From CAYRIY01 sp964424335 (GTDB taxonomy: Bacteria > Bacillota > Limnochordia > DTU080 > RSA5): a DNA stretch of 9,195 nt. The position numbers were made by a program, and so were the translations under genes. Positions 1-6,327 of this stretch are shown here, in pieces (the first letter of the stretch is position 1; every line of letters starts with the position of its first letter). The notes beneath the pieces are model-generated. The model saw nothing but the letters and a program-made list of their open reading frames with translations, did not search any database and was not told the DNA's origin. The stretch is from contig CAYRIY010000125.1 in NCBI GenBank assembly GCA_964424335.1, positions 1 through 9,195 on the forward strand. The letters are read 5' to 3'.

Positions 1-35
1 ACTCCTTTGAAATACTGTCTGTTTCATCTATTGTG

Positions 36-53
36 GCGACGCTGTATCGTCGC
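36..53 (-). terminator. Possible weak hairpin downstream of the Rieske gene
   Basis: GCGACG (36-41) and CGTCGC (48-53) can pair around a 6-nt loop, about 20 bp beyond the stop codon of the minus-strand Rieske gene. No clear T run follows on the minus strand, so factor-independent termination is only a possibility. Confidence 0.25.
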
Positions 54-71
54 GCGTGAATCCCACGTTTG

Positions 72-497
72 TCACACGTGCAGGATAACCATCTCGTCCT
101 CGACGGTGACGTCGAATGTCTCGACGCTGGGGTCTTCCGGTTCAGCGGCTCTGCATGGCACTTGACCGCTCTCGACGGTCACTTCGTAGGTCCGGACGCG
201 AACCCGGTGGGGGTTAAAAAACGATTTTCCTGTCTTGATGTCAAACTCCCACCCGTGCCACGGGCAGCGGATGATCTCGCCGTCCCTGCCGTAGATAAAC
301 TCCCCCGGTCGAGACGGCATCATGGCGCCGGTAACCTCGCCCAGGCAAAGGGGCGCGGCTTGGTGGGGACAGACGTTTCTAAGAGCGTAGTACTCGCCCT
401 TCACGTTGAAGACTCCGATCGAGCGGCCTGCGACGTTGACGATCTTTGATGTACCCGGAGGAAGTTCTCTGGCGGGACCTACCACATAACGCGCCAT
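72..497 (-). CDS. Rieske [2Fe-2S] domain protein, small ferredoxin-like
   Basis: Small soluble protein of 141 aa that should bind one Rieske-type 2Fe-2S cluster and act as an electron carrier or oxygenase-associated ferredoxin. The ligands are visible as C-P-H (C43, H45) and C-P-W-H-G-W-E-F (C78, H81). The stretch between the two ligand pairs, about 32 residues, is longer than the usual 15-17 and includes a PGEFIYGRDGEI segment. There is no catalytic oxygenase domain, signal peptide or membrane anchor, so it is not a cytochrome bc subunit. The ATG at 497 is chosen because GAGGTG (507-512) lies 9 nt upstream and family members typically begin M-A-R-Y/H-V-V. The frame stays open to a TTG at 581, which would add 28 residues unlike the family. 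It lies about 135 bp downstream of the AraC gene on the same strand and may be co-transcribed. Its redox partner is unknown. Confidence 0.88.
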   Translation of the reverse strand: MARYVVGPARELPPGTSKIVNVAGRSIGVFNVKGEYYALRNVCPHQAAPLCLGEVTGAMMPSRPGEFIYGRDGEIIRCPWHGWEFDIKTGKSFFNPHRVRVRTYEVTVESGQVPCRAAEPEDPSVETFDVTVEDEMVILHV

Positions 498-506
498 AGC
501 GTCTGA

Positions 507-512
507 CACCTC
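507..512 (-). promoter_or_regulatory. RBS deciding the Rieske start
   Basis: GAGGTG read on the minus strand, 9 nt before the ATG at 497. It supports the internal start over the upstream TTG at 581. Confidence 0.6.
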
Positions 513-632
513 GTTGGGACTTGAGCTTTTGCACACTTCGACAAGAGTGCGCCTTGGGACGCTACTTTTGATTATGGGCAAATCACACCGCCGGTTCCAT
601 GACGATTCGGGACATGAACCGTGGCGTTTCGA

Positions 633-1394
633 TCATTTTCTGGCGAAGGCGCGTGGTGAGAGGCCGACTACCCGTTTGAACTTGCGGCTGAAGTGAAATG
701 GATCCGAATACCCGACGGCCTCGGCGACCTGCGAAATGGTGAAGAGCCCCGTCCGCAGGAGTTGTTGAGCGCGCCTAATACGTGCGGCTGCGATGTACTC
801 GGACGGCGTCATGCCTACGTGCTCGTGAAAGAGCCGCCTTAAGTGGGGCTCTGAGTATCCGCATACCTCCGCGATCTTGGAAACGTGGATCGCATCGTCA
901 AGGTGAAGGTGGATGTACTCGACAGCCCGATGCAACGCCGCGGATTGAAGCGCAATGCCGTCCGGTCCGTCCGGCTGCAATCGTTCGCAGCGTCCGAGTT
1001 GCCGTTCCTGCGCGAGGCGGTAGAGGCGCACGAGAAATTGGCGAACAAGCGCGTCCACCATTTCTTTATACCCCGAGCGCCTGAGCTCCGCCTCGGCATT
1101 TGCAAGCCGCAATAAAGTGATGAGCTCCTCGATTGACTCAAGGCCCACGTGGATACGCCCGGGTAGGATCAACCACCCGGGCATTTCCTGTACGGATTGC
1201 ATACCTAGATCGTTATCGCCACGTACCAGCCGCAACGTGACGGCGGCGTGTCGGAACGCGCCGTGGGCCTGCGCTGATCGGTTTGAGCCCGGTAACACGA
1301 CGATGACGTCGCCGGGCCCCACTTTGTACGTGGCGTCGTTAAGGCGCCAACAGGCGTTTCCTTCTGTAATGAAACCGATCCGGCAGTCGACCAC
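633..1394 (-). CDS. AraC/XylS-family transcriptional regulator with N-terminal cupin domain
   Basis: One-component regulator: an N-terminal ligand-sensing cupin half (motif Y-K-V-G-P-G-D-V-I-V-V-L-P-G near residues 24-37) and a C-terminal AraC DNA-binding half. The two helix-turn-helices lie at about 169-194 (IAEVCGYSEPHLRRLF) and 218-244 (VAEAVGYSDPFHFSRKFK), and the family ending G-L-S-P-R-A-F is present. It probably senses a sugar or sugar derivative and controls the SBP gene directly upstream. The start is uncertain. The coordinates use the first conventional start (GTG, 1394), but the same frame stays open to 1475 and encodes family-like sequence (LSGFGETRCGPNW) upstream of it, so the true start is probably earlier. 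An ATT at 1467-1469 has GGAG (1479-1482) at 9-nt spacing. The only upstream ATG (1474-1476, overlapping the SBP stop as TGATG) is in the wrong frame and would end after 19 codons. Family assignment is certain; ligand and targets are inferred. Confidence 0.9.
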   Translation of the reverse strand: MVDCRIGFITEGNACWRLNDATYKVGPGDVIVVLPGSNRSAQAHGAFRHAAVTLRLVRGDNDLGMQSVQEMPGWLILPGRIHVGLESIEELITLLRLANAEAELRRSGYKEMVDALVRQFLVRLYRLAQERQLGRCERLQPDGPDGIALQSAALHRAVEYIHLHLDDAIHVSKIAEVCGYSEPHLRRLFHEHVGMTPSEYIAAARIRRAQQLLRTGLFTISQVAEAVGYSDPFHFSRKFKRVVGLSPRAFARK

Positions 1395-1475
1395 GCGCTC
1401 TAAGTTGAGGCGCCAGTTAGGTCCGCACCTGGTTTCGCCAAAGCCTGACAGCTCCCAACGCTCGCGAATGTCGCA

Positions 1476-2840
1476 TCACTCCGTCGCGGAGGGTCGTTGA
1501 ATCCGGTTGAGTTCGGTCTGAGCGACCTCATGCATGTTTATTAGGAAGTTGTTCAAGGACTCCTCCCCGGACAGCACAGCGGCGAAGCCCGGATTGAAGG
1601 CCGCCTGAATTGCACCCTCGGCCGGAGTCAGGTAGTGCGGAAAGTTGTCGGGATGAGTCGCAGCGTGTGCAAATCCCGTCAGAAATAGTGCTTCGCTCTC
1701 CGGGTACGAGGTCAAATAGGAGGCAAAGTCCTGCAGAACCGGCAGGTAGGCCGGGAGGCGACCCGTGGCCTCCATCATTTTGATCTGCGATTCGACGTCA
1801 AGAGCGAGAAAGCGGACCCACTTGTACGCTGCCGCGGACTGTTCGGGCGAGCCTCCGGCAAGGATGTGGTACGGTCCAAAGTAGGTCGCTCCTCCTCGGC
1901 CCACAGGCCCGAGCGGTTGCGTGGTCGCTTCAAACTGGTCCAGCGAGTCTCTGGCGAAGGTGAGGTAGTTGGGCGTGCCAGAGAGATCTATGGCTGCCCG
2001 TTGCTCGCCGAAGAACTGCTGTGTACCCGCGCTCGTCGCAACGCCGCTTTGTGTCAGGTCGACGAGGAAATCCAACCCCTCCCGCACCGGCTCAGTGTTG
2101 AAGCGGCTTTCGGTCGGGTCGAGATACCGGTCGTAGAATAAGCCGCCCGCCTGGTGTACAAAGGGATCCATCCGAATGAACGATCGCGAGGTCGTTACGG
2201 CGTATTGGTCTGTCTCGCCGTCGCCGTTTTTGTCCCGGGTAAGTTTGCGCGCTTCTTCCCGCAACCATCTCCAGGACCAGTCGTCTCCAAGTTCTCCAAG
2301 GGGAGGAAGTCCCGCTTCGTCGAACAGCGTGCGGTTGTAAATCGTGCCGACAAAAAAGACCTGGCTGGGGATGCCCAGGATGCTCGAACCGTGTCCCAAG
2401 ACGTCGAGCGCGAAGGGCAAGATGGAGCTTGTGATGTGGATATCGTCGCGCTCGAGGTGAGGACGAAGGTCTTCGAGCATGTTCTGGATCGCGAAGACCA
2501 TGAAACTGTGCGTCGAGTCGAGCACATTGACCGGAACGCCAGCCGCAATCCGCACTTGGACGCCCTCTGTGTAATTGCCTGATGCAATCTCGACAATGAT
2601 CTCGATGTCGGGATGTTGCGCCATAAACGCTTCGGCTCGCTCACGTAAGTATTCGTGAAAAGGGAGTCCGTGGTCGGCGCTGAGGTGGATGACTTGGACT
2701 TGAGCGGCCGCCGGGACCGGTGCAAAAAGCGCAACGATCAGACACGATAGGATGGTATGCACAGCCACATACAGCCAGGCCTTTGGATTAGACAAAACGC
2801 GTGTGTGCACGTTCAAATACCCTCGGGGATTAGGAAGCAT
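1476..2840 (-). CDS. Extracellular solute-binding protein, family 1 (SBP A), sugar ABC importer receptor
   Basis: Secreted receptor of 454 aa, the usual SBP size, for a carbohydrate-type ABC importer. It has a long leader: about 20 polar residues, a hydrophobic core near 22-40, then P-A-A-A before Q47. The only leader cysteine (C33) sits inside the core, so it is not a lipobox. Family features include RAEAFMAQHPDI (68-79), the G-I-P-S loop (156-159), W-S-W (188-190), an acidic EF-hand-like loop DKNGDGETD (203-211), and V-H-Q-A-G-G followed by D-P-T in the middle domain. It is clearly paralogous to SBP C (4108-5400): HPDI, DWSW/DWTW, VHQAGG and the Rx-GL-F-VDL block align. The start at 2840 is fixed by a consensus AGGAGG 9 nt upstream; the frame's extension to 2912 is leader DNA. 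Its stop abuts the AraC gene, suggesting one transcript and coupled control. No permease genes follow. The substrate cannot be read from the sequence. Confidence 0.92.
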   Translation of the reverse strand: MLPNPRGYLNVHTRVLSNPKAWLYVAVHTILSCLIVALFAPVPAAAQVQVIHLSADHGLPFHEYLRERAEAFMAQHPDIEIIVEIASGNYTEGVQVRIAAGVPVNVLDSTHSFMVFAIQNMLEDLRPHLERDDIHITSSILPFALDVLGHGSSILGIPSQVFFVGTIYNRTLFDEAGLPPLGELGDDWSWRWLREEARKLTRDKNGDGETDQYAVTTSRSFIRMDPFVHQAGGLFYDRYLDPTESRFNTEPVREGLDFLVDLTQSGVATSAGTQQFFGEQRAAIDLSGTPNYLTFARDSLDQFEATTQPLGPVGRGGATYFGPYHILAGGSPEQSAAAYKWVRFLALDVESQIKMMEATGRLPAYLPVLQDFASYLTSYPESEALFLTGFAHAATHPDNFPHYLTPAEGAIQAAFNPGFAAVLSGEESLNNFLINMHEVAQTELNRIQRPSATE

Positions 2841-2849
2841 GTCTGATAA

Positions 2850-2855
2850 CCTCCT
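2850..2855 (-). promoter_or_regulatory. Consensus RBS of SBP A
   Basis: AGGAGG on the minus strand, 9 nt before the ATG at 2840. It sets the start 24 codons inside the longest open frame. Confidence 0.8.
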
Positions 2856-3068
2856 GGATCGTATTTGATGAAATTGCCGGGGGGCGGGGAGTCTACTCCT
2901 TGTGCGTGTCACCTCCGAATCAACCCTAAAGGAAAGTTAATTTTTTATAATGACTGAAAACTTCCACTCCATAGGCTTGTCAATCCTAATCAGGTGCGAA
3001 TCGATCATAGCGACCTCGTCAAGGTACGACTAGAAAACCATCACAGACAGATAACTCAATTGCCTGTT

Positions 3069-3094
3069 GTTCCACTATAATTAGTGTTGTGAAC
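3069..3094. promoter_or_regulatory. Palindrome around a TATAAT box, possible operator or promoter
   Basis: CACTA (3073-3077), TAAT, TAGTG (3082-3086) form a 5-4-5 inverted repeat, flanked by GTTC (3069-3072) and GAAC (3091-3094). The plus strand contains an exact TATAAT at 3076-3081. No -35 element is recognisable at 16-18 bp, so promoter function is unproven. It lies just upstream of the SBP B remnant and could be that gene's relict control region or an operator for SBP A. Confidence 0.3.
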
Positions 3095-3280
3095 TACTAC
3101 CAGGCGAAGGAGATCATGGAGTCGTAAACGGCCTGCCAAGACGCCTTACGCTTTGGGGTAGGAAGTCTCTTAACGCCACGGAAGGGGAGACGATGCTTTT
3201 GTCGATGCGTTTGCTGGTGGATTGTGACATTCATCACGCGTCGCCAACTAGAGACGAGTGGCTCGAGAATTCCGCACACG

Positions 3281-3930
3281 CTCTTTCCCATCATCCGCTC
3301 GTTTGGAGGCGGGATCCTGGACGACGTGGACCGTAGAACGATTTTCAACGACGCGAGGCGATTCAGTGGGTGGCCGATTTGAGCCTGGTTGAACGGGCGG
3401 CGCCGAGGGTGAATGAGGTCCCCGCAGGAGCAACCTTTGAGAGTGGATACTATAGCATGATGGTCGACATTTTCCCGCGAATGCTCCACATGTCGGAGCA
3501 GATCGAGGATTTTGACTGGAATATAGCCCCGATGCCGGCGGGTAGAGCGGGACGCATCAACCGTTCGGTTGCGGGAACACACGCCATCTTGAGCACGTCA
3601 ACGAATCCCGACGCGGCTTGGGAGTTCCTCAAATTCCTGGCGAGCGATCGGGCGCAAGAGATCATCTTTGAGGCGGGCGTCGTCATGCCCTCCCGGATCG
3701 AGACCGCTCGCCGGGTCTTTGAGGATCCGCCTTCCTATATGGCCGACAAGAACATCAACGTCTTCATCGAGGGTCTGTTGGCGGGTGGTCAAACCGAGCC
3801 TGTCTTCCCTGAGTGGAACCGGATCGTCTCGATCTTCAATTCTGAGCTGGGCCAAGTGTGGAACGGCGAAACTCCGGTGGAATCGGCCCTCGCAAGCATA
3901 CAGCAACAGGTGGACGCGCTCTTAAACTAG
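3281..3930 (+). pseudogene. C-terminal remnant of a solute-binding protein (SBP B), frameshifted and lacking its N-terminal half
   Basis: The clean part, 3358 to the TAG at 3930, encodes about 190 aa of the C-terminal half of a family 1 SBP: EAIQWVADLSLVERAAP, then FDWNIAPMP, a conserved AWEFLKFLASDRAQEI block, PSRIETARRVF and an FPEWNRI segment. Full-length relatives are about 400-450 aa. There is no signal peptide and no first lobe. The nominal start (GTG, 3370) lies inside a conserved block with no useful RBS. Immediately upstream the homology continues in another frame (3281-3358, FPIIRSFGGG and TIFNDAR), and the downstream frame is closed by a TAG at 3334-3336, so a single-base indel near 3358 broke the gene. 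Earlier debris may reach back to about 3193. It belongs to a different SBP subgroup from A and C. A short expressed product cannot be excluded, but it could not bind substrate like a two-lobe SBP. Confidence 0.8.
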
Positions 3931-3976
3931 GCGCGCTCGTGCAAGTGCCGTGATGTGTCGCTAGTCTGAGTACATG

Positions 3977-4009
3977 CGGGCCGAATGGGGAGATCCTCCA
4001 TTCGGCCCG
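3977..4009 (+). terminator. Strong hairpin downstream of the SBP B remnant
   Basis: CGGGCCGAATGG (3977-3988) pairs perfectly over 12 bp with CCATTCGGCCCG (3998-4009), followed by TTTC. The T run is short. Position, about 47 bp past the stop, suits a terminator for the plus-strand gene. It might also work for the minus strand. Confidence 0.65.
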
Positions 4010-4090
4010 TTTCACGTATGCACTTGTTACAGATGCTGTACCCGAGCGCTCCGGCAACCGGACGATCAGGTAGTGAGCTCTTGTGAACGA

Positions 4091-4106
4091 TTCGGCGAGC
4101 GCCGAA
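4091..4106 (-). terminator. Short hairpin just past the SBP C stop
   Basis: TTCGGC and GCCGAA pair around a 4-nt loop directly downstream of the TGA of SBP C on the minus strand, followed by TCGTT. Stem of 6-7 bp. Plausible but weak. Confidence 0.4.
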
Positions 4107-4107
4107 A

Positions 4108-5400
4108 TCACCGGGTGCGCGCCTCTGTCAAACGCTGGTTGGCAAACTGGTGAATCTGTTCCAAGACCTCGGTCACCGACACGGCCCCCGCCATTGCCTG
4201 CTGCGTGAGAGGGTTGGCCATGCCCCGGATCTCCGTCGCCGCCACGGTAAAGTACGGCGTCGTCGTCGCCGGGTTGAGGATCGCGTCTCCGGCGGCGACA
4301 AGGTTCGCCGGCGGTTGCGGGAGATGACGAACGTACTCCGGCAACAGCGACTTCAGTGCGGGCGTCCGGCCCGTTGTTTGAATGTACTCGCGCATCGACT
4401 CCTCGCCAACCAGGTATTTGAGCCATAGCCAGGCTTCTTCGGTGTGTCGCGAGCCGGCGCCAATCTGAAATCCGTTGAGGAAGACCATGGTGCCGTTATT
4501 GTCGGGACCCTTCGGCAGCTCTGCGATGTCCCAGCGGAATGTGTCCCCTACGTTATTTGGCAAGATGGCAAATAATGAGGGGCCGTCCACGATGTCGATA
4601 CCGACCTTGCCTTCGTAAAATGCGTTGATGTCCGTTGTCGCGATCCCGTGTGTGTGAAAGAGATCGACGAAAAACTGCAGTCCCAGACGGGCCTCCTCAG
4701 TGGTGAACGTGGCGGTGGTCGGATCGGTGAAACGGTCGAAGAGTCGGCCTCCCGCCTGGTGGACAAAGATCCACCATCGGAACAGGTCGCCATACGCCCG
4801 CACGCCCCACTGTGAAGGGATTCCGTCACCGTCTGGATCGAGCGTAAAGTCTTTGCCCACCTCGATGAGGCGCTCCCACGTCCAGTCACTGCCTAGCTCT
4901 GCCGGAGTGGCGTGACCGAAGCGATCAAACATATCGGCATTGTAAAACGTTAGGATCTGAAAGGTGCTCGAGGGCAAGCCCCACAACGTCTCGTGCCAGG
5001 TGAAGCCCTCGACCGTTACAGGCACATAGGCATCCAAAGAGATCTCAGGATCGCGCTCGACGAAGGGCCCAAGGTCCCGAACGACGCCGCCCTCGATGAA
5101 GGGGGGCGCCATTGCCGGGTACAGCTCCAAGACATCGGGAGGAACGCCTCCGGCCTCCATGGTGAGCAGCTTCTCCCAGTAATCGCTCCCGGCATTGGAA
5201 ATGATCTCGATCTGAATGTCCGGATGATCTCGCATGAACGCCTCGGCCCGGGCTGCGACGAACCGGGCGTGGTCATCGCCGTGGCCCGTATAGTTGTAGT
5301 GCACGAGCGTAACCGCCAAAGCCGGAATGCTCAAAACGAGTGTGCACAAGACGACGAAAGCGGACAACGAGAATCGCAACAACTTCGAAAACGGTTTCAT
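4108..5400 (-). CDS. Extracellular solute-binding protein, family 1 (SBP C), sugar ABC importer receptor
   Basis: Secreted receptor of 430 aa, normal for the family. The leader runs K2 to A29 (hydrophobic 10-25) with cleavage after A-L-A; C19 lies mid-core, so it is not a lipoprotein. Conserved features include RAEAFMRDHPDI (51-62), G-G-V-P-P-D-V-L-E-L (84-93), G-L-P-S-S (141-145), Y-N-A-D-M-F-D (153-159), D-W-T-W-E (172-176), the acidic loop DPDGDGIPS (188-196), VHQAGGRLFDR, and a C-terminal W-L-W-L-K-Y-L-V block. It is paralogous to SBP A over the whole length but has its own leader and binding-site aromatics, so the ligands may differ. The ATG at 5400 follows a G-rich stretch (GGGGG ending about 10 nt upstream), a modest RBS. 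The gene is monocistronic and divergent from the universal stress protein gene. A 15-bp palindrome lies about 55-70 bp upstream. No transporter genes are adjacent. Confidence 0.93.
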   Translation of the reverse strand: MKPFSKLLRFSLSAFVVLCTLVLSIPALAVTLVHYNYTGHGDDHARFVAARAEAFMRDHPDIQIEIISNAGSDYWEKLLTMEAGGVPPDVLELYPAMAPPFIEGGVVRDLGPFVERDPEISLDAYVPVTVEGFTWHETLWGLPSSTFQILTFYNADMFDRFGHATPAELGSDWTWERLIEVGKDFTLDPDGDGIPSQWGVRAYGDLFRWWIFVHQAGGRLFDRFTDPTTATFTTEEARLGLQFFVDLFHTHGIATTDINAFYEGKVGIDIVDGPSLFAILPNNVGDTFRWDIAELPKGPDNNGTMVFLNGFQIGAGSRHTEEAWLWLKYLVGEESMREYIQTTGRTPALKSLLPEYVRHLPQPPANLVAAGDAILNPATTTPYFTVAATEIRGMANPLTQQAMAGAVSVTEVLEQIHQFANQRLTEARTR

Positions 5401-5436
5401 TCAGTTCTAACCCCCAAATTGTGGTTGAGTGGTCCG

Positions 5437-5442
5437 ATAATA
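5437..5442 (-). promoter_or_regulatory. Possible -10 box for SBP C
   Basis: TATTAT on the minus strand, about 37 bp before the SBP C start. No good -35 lies at 16-18 bp. That position is occupied by the TTCAAA/TTTGAA palindrome, consistent with an activator-dependent or repressed promoter. Confidence 0.3.
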
Positions 5443-5454
5443 CAGAATAAACAC

Positions 5455-5469
5455 TTCAAATCCTTTGAA
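5455..5469. promoter_or_regulatory. 15-bp palindrome TTCAAA-TCC-TTTGAA, candidate operator of SBP C
   Basis: A perfect 6-3-6 inverted repeat in the divergent intergenic region, 55-69 bp upstream of the SBP C start, placed where the -35 region would be. The right part (TCCTTTGAA) recurs exactly at 3-11 of the window. The binding protein is unknown. Confidence 0.4.
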
Positions 5470-5631
5470 CCGAGAAATCCGTGTGTGCGTCCCGCCGACT
5501 TGGATGTTCTGCGCAAGGACATTTGTCACCACACAACGAGGATTGTCTCCATATAGAAGGGATGTTCGGCCCTGCCGAGCCTGACAACGAATTTGCGATG
5601 ATAGAGATAGGAGGAGCGTCAAGACGTCGTC

Positions 5632-5637
5632 AGGAGG
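5632..5637 (+). promoter_or_regulatory. RBS choosing among three consecutive ATG codons
   Basis: AGGAGG followed by CG and ATG-ATG-ATG. Spacing is 2, 5 and 8 nt to the first, second and third ATG. The third (5646) fits best. Confidence 0.65.
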
Positions 5638-5645
5638 CGATGATG

Positions 5646-6080
5646 ATGGCAGCTTTCAAGCGTATCCTCGTTGCGGTGGACGGGTCGGAAAACAGCGCTC
5701 GAGCGGTTGAAATGGTGAAAAGCCTGAGCGGAGACGCGGACCTGCACGTCACGTTGATTCACGTCGTGCAACCCATTTACCAGGCAGTTGGCGCCTACGG
5801 GTACGTCAACTTCTCATCGCTCTTGGAATTGCAGGAAGAGACGGGCCGCACGATCCTAAGTGATGCCAAAGCGTTGCTCGATGACGCGAACGTGGCGGTC
5901 GACGAGCGGCTTGTCGTCGGAAATCGTGGCGAGGAGATTTGCAACGTGGCCAAAGCCGGAAATTACGACCTGATCGTAATTGGTCGGCGTGGGGTAAGCC
6001 GTCTGGAGGAAGTGGTGCTCGGGAGCGTGAGCTCCTATGTCGTTCACCACAGCGACTTGCCGGTCTTGATCGTACAGTAG
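5646..6080 (+). CDS. Universal stress protein (UspA family, ATP-binding type)
   Basis: Single-domain cytoplasmic USP of 144 aa, the usual length, predicted to fold as a Rossmann-like alpha/beta dimer that binds ATP and supports survival under stress or growth arrest. It opens with the family signature K-R-I-L-V-A-V-D-G-S (conserved Asp at 12) and ends with the nucleotide motif G-x2-G-x9-G-S (G113, G116, G126, S127) followed by S-D-L-P-V-L-I-V. The complete motif places it in the ATP-binding subgroup rather than the non-binding UspA subgroup. Three in-frame ATGs occur in a row at 5640, 5643 and 5646; RBS spacing favours the third. The frame is also open further upstream (ATG at 5598), but that sequence is not family-like. 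It is transcribed away from SBP C and separated by 247 bp from the PadR gene, so it is probably its own unit. Confidence 0.93.
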   Translation: MAAFKRILVAVDGSENSARAVEMVKSLSGDADLHVTLIHVVQPIYQAVGAYGYVNFSSLLELQEETGRTILSDAKALLDDANVAVDERLVVGNRGEEICNVAKAGNYDLIVIGRRGVSRLEEVVLGSVSSYVVHHSDLPVLIVQ

Positions 6081-6144
6081 CGCATCGAGCGTCCCCTGGA
6101 CGCCGCACGATACACTTTCCTAAATCAATTCCTGCATCGTTAGA

Positions 6145-6169
6145 GGCCGCTCCAGTCTCCGGGGCGGCC
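6145..6169 (+). terminator. GC-rich hairpin after the stress protein gene
   Basis: GGCCGCTCC (6145-6153) pairs with GGGGCGGCC (6161-6169), 9 bp with one G-T pair and a 7-nt loop, about 65 bp after the USP stop and before the PadR promoter. No T tract follows. Confidence 0.35.
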
Positions 6170-6253
6170 GTGCTCATCTAACCTACACTCCTGCCGAGGT
6201 CTTACGCATCCAGCGCGTTCATTAAATAGTGATTCGATCACACTAGTTCCTTG

Positions 6254-6283
6254 TTGACAATACTGTGTCCTACACAGTATTGT
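6254..6283 (+). promoter_or_regulatory. PadR promoter overlapped by a perfect 12-3-12 inverted repeat (operator)
   Basis: A consensus -35 TTGACA (6254-6259) and a -10-like TATTGT (6278-6283) lie 18 bp apart. ACAATACTGTGT (6257-6268) and ACACAGTATTGT (6272-6283) are exact inverted repeats separated by CCT, so the operator covers the spacer, part of the -35 and the whole -10. PadR-family repressors are dimeric winged-helix proteins that usually bind such palindromes in their own promoters. Autorepression, with co-repression of the membrane protein gene, is the natural reading. The transcript would start near 6290. Confidence 0.8.
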
Positions 6284-6292
6284 GTTGTTGCA

Positions 6293-6298
6293 GGGAGG
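6293..6298 (+). promoter_or_regulatory. Strong RBS of the PadR gene, misplaced for the first ATG
   Basis: GGGAGG lies 29 nt before the in-frame ATG at 6328, abuts an in-frame GTG (6298-6300), and is 8 nt before an in-frame ATC (6307-6309). Translation may begin at a non-AUG codon. Confidence 0.5.
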
Positions 6299-6327
6299 TG
6301 GTCGCTATCGAAGCGCGGTCGGACGTC

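Larger units (their letters stand above)
2841..3280. other. Non-coding, AT-rich region between SBP A and the SBP B remnant
   Basis: No convincing intact gene. 2930-3100 is visibly richer in A and T than its surroundings and should hold the SBP A promoter on the minus strand. TTGACA (minus, 2984-2979) and TATAAA (minus, 2949-2944) are present but about 29 bp apart, too far for one sigma-70 promoter, so no promoter is called. A palindrome lies at 3069-3094 (separate entry). AAGGAG at 3107-3112 is followed by an ATG at 3116 whose frame stops after three codons (TAA). From about 3193 the plus strand may contain degraded SBP coding sequence: DEWLEN is encoded at 3253-3270, resembling the common T-W-D-E-W-L-E-x-A of SBPs. 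The decay therefore probably begins within this stretch. Confidence 0.5.

Noticed and set aside
10..18. AATACTGT at the window start resembling a half of the PadR operator
   Set aside because: Only one half-site is present with no opposing arm, and it lies downstream of a gene rather than in a promoter.
1476..1478. TGA between SBP A and AraC as selenocysteine or programmed readthrough
   Set aside because: No SECIS-like structure was identified, and a secreted receptor fused to a cytoplasmic DNA-binding protein makes no topological sense. Coupled reinitiation is simpler.
2154..2582. 142-codon plus-strand open frame
   Set aside because: Mirror frame of SBP A, with no domain and no RBS.
2944..2984. 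TTGACA and TATAAA on the minus strand as the SBP A promoter
   Set aside because: The boxes are about 29 bp apart, incompatible with a sigma-70 promoter of 16-18 bp spacing.
3097..3582. 161-codon minus-strand open frame opposite the SBP B remnant
   Set aside because: Overlaps clear SBP homology on the plus strand. The product is basic and low in recognisable structure. It is most likely chance in a high-GC region.
3836..4426. 196-codon minus-strand frame overlapping the end of SBP C
   Set aside because: Shares its strand with SBP C but is in another frame, is Arg/Pro rich, and crosses two hairpins.
4993..5556. 187-codon plus-strand open frame over the SBP C start
   Set aside because: Antisense to the SBP C signal peptide and first lobe. 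No family features and no RBS.
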